In this document: positions 1 to 5,533 of the stretch, piece by piece
Layout: every line of letters starts with the position of its first letter
Numbering within the stretch: the stretch's first letter is position 1
DNA from: JADKCL01 sp046050405
GTDB lineage: Bacteria > Bacteroidota > Bacteroidia > J057 > JADKCL01
Length of the DNA: 5,533 bases
Direction: 5' to 3'
Assembly (NCBI GenBank): GCA_046050405.1
Contig: JBJOPY010000228.1
Coordinates: 1 to 5,533 of the forward strand
Notes under the pieces: generated by a model
Told to the model about the DNA's origin: nothing
Seen by the model: the letters and a program-made list of their open reading frames with translations, nothing else
The model's database searches: none
Position numbers and translations under genes: made by a program

Positions 1-409
1 CGGAAGTTGACGGGGAATATTCAGAGGACATGCCCTCCATTAATAATAAAGCTAAATTTTTAATCCAGTCAGGTGCACCAGAATACTTGAGGATCCATAA
101 CTCCTCAGCATCAATGTTCGAATCCACCTTCCCGTGTCCTACGACTACGAACAGGTCGTCACATCGGTACTGGATTTCCGTTTGATCCGAAACTGGAAAA
201 TCGATGTTCATGTCACGGAGCTGCTTTGGAAAGATCGAGGTCTTATCGCGCTCCATCAGGAAACTCAGCGACCGGAAGATCACCAGCAGCTTCGCGATCG
301 TACTCTTCCCGCTTCCCGTCGTCCCTATCAGCACATTGACATCCTTGACCTCGATATCAATCTCCTTGATCGGTCCGAAATTCTTAACCATCAGTCTTTC
401 TTGCGCCAT
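1..409 (-). CDS. P-loop (AAA/ABC-like) ATPase, N-terminal part, gene cut by window edge
   Basis: The open frame begins at ATG 409 and runs off the left edge without a stop, giving 136 residues. It opens with a short strand containing VKNFGPIKEIDIEV, followed at residues 29-37 by a Walker A motif, GTTGSGKST, with Lys35 as the phosphate-binding lysine. The pattern of 'KNFGPIKE', beta hairpin, then P-loop within the first 40 residues is typical of RecF/SMC-like AAA family ATPases (AAA_15/AAA_21 group), many of which serve in phage defence or DNA repair. The Walker B, signature and any effector domains lie outside the window, so the role cannot be named. The start is uncertain: no clear Shine-Dalgarno sequence precedes ATG 409. 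ATG 391 (Met7) is an alternative, preceded by purine-rich AAGAAAG, and would give the usual family N-terminus. The last third is AT-rich, with several TTA codons, unlike icmF. Family call is good; function is unknown. Confidence 0.8.
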   Translation of the reverse strand, partial: MAQERLMVKNFGPIKEIDIEVKDVNVLIGTTGSGKSTIAKLLVIFRSLSFLMERDKTSIFPKQLRDMNIDFPVSDQTEIQYRCDDLFVVVGHGKVDSNIDAEELWILKYSGAPDWIKNLALLLMEGMSSEYSPSTS

Positions 410-541
410 AGGGTCAAATCTACGATTTATCCATAGGATCGCACCGCTTTCCAGGGGTGCCTGCCGTTTTCAGGGGATGCTCCCATCCCCCGGGATCGCC
501 TTGCGGAAGCCATCCGTGTCGCTTTTGGTTGGAAATTCCCG
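410..541. other. Intergenic spacer between icmF and the left ATPase gene
   Basis: This 132-base gap holds the hairpin at 471-492 and a weaker inverted repeat at 441-460. I see no convincing sigma-70-like promoter and no recognisable gene. One minus-strand frame is open through most of the gap, but its translation resembles nothing I know. A four-codon ATG frame (MDKS) sits just before the left ATPase start and looks like chance. Confidence 0.5.
471..492 (-). other. Strong hairpin downstream of icmF
   Basis: On the minus strand the arms GGGGATG and CATCCCC enclose a four-base GGAG loop (core 473-490). A G-U wobble and one more C-G pair extend the stem to nine pairs (471-492). It lies about 50 bases past the icmF stop and about 60 bases before the next ATG. 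The bases after it are TGAAAACGG rather than a T tract, so it does not meet the usual intrinsic-terminator pattern. It could stabilise the icmF mRNA 3' end or act as a weak or factor-assisted terminator. A second, weaker inverted repeat (GCACC/GGTGC, 441-460) follows it. Confidence 0.5.
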
Positions 542-3500
542 TCACATATTCCTCCGGTACTGGCCACCCACCTCGTACAGGGCATGCGTCATCTGCCCCA
601 GGGAGCAGACCTTGCTGGCCTCCATGAGAGCCTCGAAGAGGTTTCGGTTCTGGATCGCAGCCAGCTGGAGTGCCCGCAGCGCCGCCTTGGAGGCCTCGGC
701 GTTCCGCGCATGCAGGCTTTGGACATCCTTGATCTGCGCCTCCCTCTCCTCCACCGTGGAGCGGATCACCTCCTTGGGGATGATCGTGGGGGAGCCTTCA
801 CTGCTCAGGAAGGTGTTCACCCCGATGAGCGGGAGCTCGCCGGTGTGCTTCTGCATTTCGTAGTGGAGCGACTCCTCCTGGATCTTGCTGCGTTGGTACA
901 TGGTTTCCATCGCACCCAAGACGCCGCCCCGGTCGGTGATCCGGCGGAACTCGGCCATCACGGCCTCCTCCACCAGGTCGGTCAGTTCCTCGATGATGAA
1001 GCTGCCCTGGAGGGGGTTTTCGTTTTTCGCCTCCCCCAGCTCCTTGTTGATGATGAGCTGGATGGCCATGGCGCGGCGCACGCTGTCCTCGGTCGGGGTC
1101 GTGATCGCCTCGTCATAGGCATTGGTATGCAGGGAGTTGCAATTGTCATAGATCGCATAGAGGGCCTGCAGGGTCGTGCGGATGTCGTTGAAGGCGATTT
1201 CCTGGGCATGGAGGGAGCGTCCGCTGGTCTGGATATGGTACTTGAGCATCTGGCTGCGCTCGTTGCCACCGTACTTGTGCTTGATGGCCTTGGCCCAGAT
1301 GCGCCGGGCCACACGCCCGATCACGGCATACTCGGGATCCATGCCGTTGCTGAAGAAGAAGCTCAGGTTGGGGGCGAAGTCGTCGATGTGCATTCCCCGG
1401 CTCAGGTAGTACTCCACGAAGGTGAAGCCGTTCGAAATCGTGAATGCCAGCTGGGTGATCGGATTGGCCCCGGCCTCGGCGATGTGGTAGCCCGAGATGG
1501 AGACCGAGTAGAAGTTCCGCACGGCATGGTCGATGAAATACTGCTGGATGTCGCCCATCATCCTCAGGGCAAATTCCGTGGAGAAGATGCAGGTGTTCTG
1601 GGCCTGGTCTTCCTTGAGGATGTCGGCCTGGACAGTGCCGCGGGTGGTGGACATTGCCTCCGCCTTGATCCTGGCATAGACTTCGGCCGGGAGGACCTGG
1701 TCGCCCGTGACGCCGAGGAGCATCAGGCCGAGGCCGTCGTTGCCCTCGGGGAGCTCGGCGCGGTAGGTGGGCACCGGGAGGCCCTTCGCGGCGTAGATGG
1801 CTGCGATCCTTGCCTGAACCTCGGCCTCCAGCCCATGGGCTCTGATGTACTTCTCGCATTGCTGGTCCACCGCCGTGTTCATGTAAAAGGCCAGGAGCAT
1901 CGGGGCGGGGCCATTGATGGTCATGGACACCGAGGTGGTGGGCTTGCAGAGGTCGAAGCCCGAGTAGAGGCGCTTGGCATCGTCGAGGCAGGCGATGCTC
2001 ACCCCGGAGTTGCCGATCTTCCCGTAAATGTCCGGGCGGTAGTCCGGGTCCTCGCCGTAGAGGGTCACCGAGTCGAAGGCCGTGCTCAGCCGTGCGGCGG
2101 GCAAGCCCGCGCTGACGTAGTGAAAGCGCTTGTTCGTGCGCTCCGGCCCGCCTTCGCCGGCAAACATGCGCGTGGGATCCTCGCCCGTGCGCTTGAAAGG
2201 GTACACGCCGGCTGTGTAGGGAAACTCGCCGGGCACGTTCTCGCGGAAGCTCCAGCGCAGGATCTCCCCATAGTCCCTGAACTTCGGCAGGGCGATCTTG
2301 GGAATCCTGGAGTGCGACAGGGACTCCGTGTAATTGGCGACCCTGATTTCCTTGCCCCGGACCTCGTAACTGAAGAAGTCCCCCTTGTATTGCTGGATCT
2401 TCCTCTCCCAGTGGGCCAGGATGTCCTGGCTCTCCGCCGAGAGGCGGCGGCGGACATCGTCCCGGATGCTGCCGAGGGTTTCCAAGTCCAATGCCTGGCC
2501 CGTGTCCAGCGTCTTGAGGTGGCCGATGGTTCCCTCCAGGTGGTACAGGGTGGTGGCCCACTGGGCTTGCTCACGCACCCATTTCTCATAGCGGTCGTTC
2601 TCCTCGGAGATTTCGGCGAGGTAGCGTGTGCGGTCCGGCGGGATGATGTAGATCTTCTCGCTCATCTCGTCGCTGGCCGCGAATTGGGACCGCAGGGGCG
2701 TCAGGGTTTTCGCTTGCAGCACCCGCATCACCTCCCGGTAGAGCTGGTTGGTGCCCGGGTCGTTGAATTGGGAGGCGATGGTGCCGAAGACGGGCATGTC
2801 GTCGGCCTTCGCATCCCAGAGGTTGCGGGTGCGCTGGTATTGCTTCTTGACGTCGCGCAGGGCATCCAGGGCTCCGCGCTTGTCAAACTTGTTGATCGCG
2901 ATCAGGTCGGCATAGTCGATCATGTCGATCTTCTCGAGCTGTGTTGCCGCGCCGTACTCGGGTGTCATCACGTACAGTGCGACATCCGCGACCTCTGTGA
3001 TCTCGCTGTCACTCTGGCCAATGCCGGCCGTCTCCACGATGATGAGGTCGAAGCCAGCGGCCCTGAAGACCTTCACGGCTTCATCCACGGCCTGGCTCAT
3101 GGCGATGTTGGCCTGGCGGGTGGCCATGGAGCGCATGAAGACGCGACGGTTGAAGATGGCGTTCATGCGGATGCGGTCGCCCAGCAGCGCCCCGCCCGTC
3201 TTGCGCTTGCTGGGATCCACCGACAGCACGGCGACGGTTTTGTCGCTGAAGTCCATCAGGAAGCGTCGCACCAATTCATCCGTGAGGGAGCTTTTGCCGG
3301 CACCGCCCGTGCCCGTGATGCCCAGGATGGGGATGGTGTTCGCTTCCGGTTGCCGCTTCTCCACCTCGCCCATGAAGGACTGGCCGAGTTGGGGGTCGTT
3401 TTCCACGATCGTGATCACGCGTCCGATGAGTCCATGGTCATGGGCGGTCATCTTGCCGATCATGCTGGGGTGGATGGAGTTCAGGTTCGCATAGTCGCAC

Positions 3501-3922
3501 TGGCGGATCACGTCATTGATCATGCCTTGCAGGCCCATCTCCCGGCCATCGTCCGGGCTGTAGATGCGGCTGATGCCGTAGGCGTGAAGCTCGGCAATCT
3601 CATCGGGGAGGATCGTCCCCCCTCCGCCGCCGAAGAGCTTGATATGCCCGGCGCCGCGCTGCCGGAGCAGGTCCAGCATGTACTTGAAGTACTCCACATG
3701 GCCTCCTTGGTAGGAGGTGATGGCGATGCCTTGCACGTCCTCTTGGATGGCGCAATCCACGATTTCCTGCACCGACCGGTTGTGGCCGAGGTGGATCACC
3801 TCTGCACCGGTCGCCTGCATGATGCGCCGCATGATGTTGATCGCGGCATCGTGGCCGTCGAAGAGGGAGGCCGCCGTCACGAGGCGGATTTTGTGGAGGG
3901 GGGTGTATGGGGTGGGGGTCAT
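542..3922 (-). CDS. icmF: Fused isobutyryl-CoA mutase IcmF (B12 domain, MeaI-type GTPase, mutase)
   Basis: An adenosylcobalamin-dependent cytosolic enzyme (EC 5.4.99.13) that interconverts isobutyryl-CoA and n-butyryl-CoA; some relatives also act on isovaleryl/pivalyl-CoA. In 1126-residue numbering, residues 10-145 are the B12-binding domain: DGHDAA at 22-27 supplies the lower-ligand His24, with TSYQGG near 70 and a Gly run at 98-102. Residues about 195-430 form the G-protein chaperone domain: P-loop GTGGAGKSS around Lys210, VDPSKRKTGG at 235-244, ETAGIGQSD at 297-305 and NKFD at 344-347. This domain gates cofactor loading. After a linker, residues about 560-1126 are the mutase barrel and tail. 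Phe587 (in RMFAGEG) and Gln775 (in ILKEDQAQNT) replace the Tyr89 and Arg207 of methylmalonyl-CoA mutase, which favours isobutyryl-CoA; GYHIAEAGA carries the catalytic His813. Length is normal for IcmF. I chose ATG 3922 because family homology (HKIRLVTAASLFDGHD) begins just after it, although no clear Shine-Dalgarno precedes it. A TTG at 3976 with AGGAG/AGGG upstream would add 18 residues encoded in remnant nuclease DNA. No partner metabolic genes are visible. Confidence 0.95.
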   Translation of the reverse strand: MTPTPYTPLHKIRLVTAASLFDGHDAAINIMRRIMQATGAEVIHLGHNRSVQEIVDCAIQEDVQGIAITSYQGGHVEYFKYMLDLLRQRGAGHIKLFGGGGGTILPDEIAELHAYGISRIYSPDDGREMGLQGMINDVIRQCDYANLNSIHPSMIGKMTAHDHGLIGRVITIVENDPQLGQSFMGEVEKRQPEANTIPILGITGTGGAGKSSLTDELVRRFLMDFSDKTVAVLSVDPSKRKTGGALLGDRIRMNAIFNRRVFMRSMATRQANIAMSQAVDEAVKVFRAAGFDLIIVETAGIGQSDSEITEVADVALYVMTPEYGAATQLEKIDMIDYADLIAINKFDKRGALDALRDVKKQYQRTRNLWDAKADDMPVFGTIASQFNDPGTNQLYREVMRVLQAKTLTPLRSQFAASDEMSEKIYIIPPDRTRYLAEISEENDRYEKWVREQAQWATTLYHLEGTIGHLKTLDTGQALDLETLGSIRDDVRRRLSAESQDILAHWERKIQQYKGDFFSYEVRGKEIRVANYTESLSHSRIPKIALPKFRDYGEILRWSFRENVPGEFPYTAGVYPFKRTGEDPTRMFAGEGGPERTNKRFHYVSAGLPAARLSTAFDSVTLYGEDPDYRPDIYGKIGNSGVSIACLDDAKRLYSGFDLCKPTTSVSMTINGPAPMLLAFYMNTAVDQQCEKYIRAHGLEAEVQARIAAIYAAKGLPVPTYRAELPEGNDGLGLMLLGVTGDQVLPAEVYARIKAEAMSTTRGTVQADILKEDQAQNTCIFSTEFALRMMGDIQQYFIDHAVRNFYSVSISGYHIAEAGANPITQLAFTISNGFTFVEYYLSRGMHIDDFAPNLSFFFSNGMDPEYAVIGRVARRIWAKAIKHKYGGNERSQMLKYHIQTSGRSLHAQEIAFNDIRTTLQALYAIYDNCNSLHTNAYDEAITTPTEDSVRRAMAIQLIINKELGEAKNENPLQGSFIIEELTDLVEEAVMAEFRRITDRGGVLGAMETMYQRSKIQEESLHYEMQKHTGELPLIGVNTFLSSEGSPTIIPKEVIRSTVEEREAQIKDVQSLHARNAEASKAALRALQLAAIQNRNLFEALMEASKVCSLGQMTHALYEVGGQYRRNM

Positions 3923-3963
3923 GATGCGTATTTCAATTTTGACTGGAGATAGTGCCGCCGCAT

Positions 3964-4140
3964 TCAATAGCAGCAAATGTAGCCCTGCTCCTGTGCGTGC
4001 ATGTTTTTGAGCGGGGGCAGGGAGTGATGGGGGGTGCTTGGATATTTGTCCGTGTAGCCCCTGTAAGTTGCGTCGGGGGTACGCCTGTAGTCCCTCAGGG
4101 ATTGGGGTTCGTTGTTAGCGGATTTGAGGATGTGTCTCAT
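3964..4140 (-). pseudogene. Truncated HNH endonuclease (PtuB/TIGR02646-like), N-terminal 58 residues
   Basis: A 58-codon frame starts at ATG 4140, which overlaps the ATPase stop as TGATG, and ends at TGA 3966-3964. The product begins MRHILKSANNEPQSLRDYRR, continues with TPDATYRGYTDK and ends EQGYICCY. From memory of the family, this matches the N-terminus of the small HNH nucleases encoded after AAA ATPases in Septu and Ec78-type retron systems: 'EPxSLxxxRxxPxAxYxxYxxK' followed by 'EQxxxCCYCxxRI', then 'MKIEHW' and the HNH core. Such proteins are usually around 200 residues or more. Here the frame stops where the second Cys of the CxYC pair is expected. All catalytic residues downstream (IEH, the Asn region and the CH...K region) are missing. 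Just past the stop, one frame reads MRR and another reads PVKIE, both resembling the next family motifs, so the homology may run to about 3932 before the icmF coding sequence begins. I infer an inactivated, truncated gene. A functional small protein is possible but unlikely. Confidence 0.7.
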
Positions 4141-5477
4141 CACAGGGCTCCCCTTTCTCCTGCCAATTCGTCCTGCAGGTCTTCCAGGAAATGCCGCGCA
4201 CGCACGATTTCGGTGTCCATCATGCCCCAGTCCTGTTCCAGCGCATTGAAAATGTCCTTCGCCGCTTCCATCGACCGAGTTTCCAATAGTGCGTAGAAAC
4301 GCTTCAATTTTTCAGCGTACTCAGGTGGGCGTTTGGCGATCCCTAGAACCTCGGTCAGGATTGCGTTTACGTCTCTGCCCTTGGTGGCCTTCTGCAAGCC
4401 CGTGACCTTGAAATCCTTCACCACCTTCACTTGCTCCGGCTTCAGCTTTGCAATCACATGCGGGGAGTGCGTGGTCAAAATAAACTGATTGTTTTTGCCC
4501 AGTTTGGGAAGAGCATCCATGAGGACTTGCTGCAAGGGTGGATGGAGGTGAAGCTCCACTTCATCGATCAGGACAATCGAGTTGTCGATGTTCCAATTGA
4601 CAAAGTCGATCAAAATCGGCAAGATGGATCTTTCACCCGCAGACATGTTTGCGAGCTCGTATTCCATTCCACTGCGGTCATCCCGGAGCCAGAAGTCTTC
4701 ATCCTCCAATACCTGGCTGGGATTTCGCTTGGGGGCGGCCCCGACCAGCCTTTTGCCAGGGAAAACGAGGCCCATCAGCCGATCCAGTTCTGCAAAAGGA
4801 TCGTTATGTGGCAATGCGTCAGAACCCTTGATTCTGTAGTGCAGATTGCTCCATTTGCCGAGGATGTCGCGTAGATCCTTGTCGGATATCCCGACGCTGC
4901 TCATTTCATCGTCAAACGCCCTCGCTACAATGCTGGAGGAGGTTCGCTGTTCCGAGTACCAAAAAATCTTCCCTACACGCTGAAGAGCGTCCCACCGCGC
5001 TGCCGCAGGTTGCTGAAGGGCGTACTGGTAGCCTCTTGCCTGGGAGCGGGCCGCCGGGCCGCCGAGAGAATGCACCATGTCCTCAGCATAGTTGAGGTGC
5101 AGTTCTATTTCCTTCGATCTGCCTGGAGCTAGATAGTGCGGGATTTGATCCTTGATGGCCTCGACCAGCGCATGGGTCGCCGATATTTCTTCCTCTGAAA
5201 ATTGCAAGTCGCAGGAAACCTCCATGGGAAATCTCCCTGACTCCAGGGAGTCAAATCCAAATCCGGGCCAGTCCAGTCCGGAGGGTCGGAACCTCGGCCG
5301 TACCGCACCTCCGATCAGCATCGCAACGGCTTGTAAAATCGATGACTTTCCGCTGGCATTCTCACCGACCAGGACGGTGATGTCATTGGGCTTGCCGTTA
5401 TTGTCCAGGAAGGAAATCTCCTCGGAGTCGTGACCGAACCCTTTATAGTTCCTGAGCCGAAGTTTGGATATTTTCAT
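4140..5477 (-). CDS. AAA/ABC-like P-loop ATPase, PtuA (Septu/retron)-like
   Basis: A complete 445-residue soluble ATPase of the RecF/SMC-like group. Residues 1-30 form the usual opening (KISKLRLRNYKGF). Walker A is GENASGKSS at 38-46 (Lys44). An ABC-type signature, MSAGERS, is at 278-284. Walker B is SIVLIDEVELHLHP at 300-313 (Asp305, Glu306), and the switch histidine is in THSPH (His337). The middle, about 60-270, is the variable coiled/lid region. The C-terminal ~85 residues contain GRDVNAILTEVLG (368-380) and a helical tail, a combination I associate with ATPases paired with small HNH nucleases in Septu and Ec78-type retrons. No TOPRIM domain is present, which argues against OLD/GajA. The start at ATG 5477 is the only start codon in this frame within the window, and it places the P-loop normally. 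No good Shine-Dalgarno is visible, but an upstream frame ends here with an ATGA overlap. The stop overlaps the next ATG (TGATG). The fold is certain; the defence role is inferred largely from the HNH neighbour. Confidence 0.85.
   Translation of the reverse strand: MKISKLRLRNYKGFGHDSEEISFLDNNGKPNDITVLVGENASGKSSILQAVAMLIGGAVRPRFRPSGLDWPGFGFDSLESGRFPMEVSCDLQFSEEEISATHALVEAIKDQIPHYLAPGRSKEIELHLNYAEDMVHSLGGPAARSQARGYQYALQQPAAARWDALQRVGKIFWYSEQRTSSSIVARAFDDEMSSVGISDKDLRDILGKWSNLHYRIKGSDALPHNDPFAELDRLMGLVFPGKRLVGAAPKRNPSQVLEDEDFWLRDDRSGMEYELANMSAGERSILPILIDFVNWNIDNSIVLIDEVELHLHPPLQQVLMDALPKLGKNNQFILTTHSPHVIAKLKPEQVKVVKDFKVTGLQKATKGRDVNAILTEVLGIAKRPPEYAEKLKRFYALLETRSMEAAKDIFNALEQDWGMMDTEIVRARHFLEDLQDELAGERGAL
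4148..4160 (-). promoter_or_regulatory. Shine-Dalgarno site for the HNH remnant, inside the ATPase gene
   Basis: The minus strand reads GGAGAAAGGGGAG, seven bases before ATG 4140. It lies within the last codons of the ATPase gene (residues ERG...). With the TGATG overlap, it shows that the short frame was built to be translated and coupled to the ATPase, which argues against a chance ORF. Confidence 0.7.
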
Positions 5478-5533
5478 GCAAGCTGGGTTTTTGATCTGGA
5501 TGCCGTGAAATCTCCGGACACACCCACCGCAGG
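5474..5533 (-). CDS. Possible C-terminal tail of an upstream gene
   Basis: One minus-strand frame is open from the right edge to a TGA at 5476-5474, which overlaps the ATPase ATG as ATGA. It encodes 19 residues (PAVGVSGDFTASRSKTQLA). The overlap type is the classic sign of translational coupling, and the ATPase has no obvious ribosome binding site of its own. However, all three minus-strand frames are open over these 60 bases, so an open frame alone says little. If real, the gene belongs to the same operon; a retron reverse transcriptase would be one candidate, but nothing in these residues identifies it. Confidence 0.25.
   Translation of the reverse strand, partial: PAVGVSGDFTASRSKTQLA

Noticed and set aside
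441..460. Inverted repeat GCACC/GGTGC before the left ATPase gene as a terminator or operator
   Set aside because: The stem is only five pairs with a ten-base loop and no T tract, well within chance for this GC content.
410..541. Open minus-strand frame in the spacer containing ENGRHPWKAVRSYG as a small gene
   Set aside because: It is under 40 codons, has no ribosome binding site and no recognisable similarity.
204..863. Plus-strand frame of 219 codons crossing the left ATPase, the spacer and the icmF 3' end
   Set aside because: It overlaps two supported minus-strand genes antisense, and the translation shows no recognisable domain.
584..3952. A 1122-codon open frame on the plus strand opposite icmF
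   Set aside because: It is almost entirely antisense to a clearly conserved enzyme, has low-complexity Gly/Val/Asp/His-rich composition, and is explained by GC-rich codon bias suppressing stops on the opposite strand.
3964..3966. In-frame TGA at a cysteine position as a selenocysteine codon
   Set aside because: No stem-loop resembling a bacterial SECIS is evident just downstream. Reading through adds only about 15 residues before the next stop and does not restore the HNH core.
3975..3982. TACATTTG on the minus strand, matching the Bacteroidota -7 box TAnnTTTG, as an icmF promoter
   Set aside because: It lies in codons for the conserved GYIC motif of the nuclease remnant, and no matching upstream TTTG/TTG element is present at the expected distance.

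Overview
All recognisable genes lie on the minus strand. In order of transcription (right to left) they are: the possible tail of an upstream gene (5474-5533), a complete P-loop ATPase of the RecF/SMC/ABC-like type (4140-5477), a broken HNH-nuclease gene coupled to it (3964-4140), a long fused isobutyryl-CoA mutase gene icmF (542-3922), a 132-base spacer with a strong hairpin (410-541), and the 5' part of a second P-loop ATPase that runs off the left edge (1-409).

The most informative part is 3923-5477. The 445-residue ATPase is followed, with a TGATG stop/start overlap and a good internal ribosome binding site, by a 58-codon reading frame. Its sequence looks like the N-terminus of the small HNH endonucleases that pair with such ATPases in Septu (PtuAB) and in Ec78-type retron defence systems. 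The frame stops with TGA where the family has the second cysteine of its CxYC zinc motif, and the catalytic HNH part is absent. I infer a decayed or truncated antiphage-type module whose nuclease was lost at a junction with the icmF locus. An intact function for the shortened protein cannot be excluded.

icmF encodes a single-chain adenosylcobalamin enzyme. It has an N-terminal B12-binding domain, a central MeaI-type G-protein chaperone domain and a C-terminal acyl-CoA mutase domain. Two specificity residues (Phe and Gln in place of the Tyr and Arg of methylmalonyl-CoA mutase) support isobutyryl-CoA/n-butyryl-CoA interconversion. This is metabolic and has no evident functional link to its ATPase neighbours.

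The organism is a bacterium with GC-rich coding sequence in icmF. The ATPase genes look less GC-biased, and the 3' part of the left partial gene is locally AT-rich (TTA-rich leucine codons), which fits accessory or transferred DNA beside a metabolic gene. The style of the IcmF and ATPase proteins recalls Verrucomicrobiota or Bacteroidota, but this is an impression and not a firm assignment. No tRNA, rRNA, CRISPR array, insertion sequence or integrase was seen.
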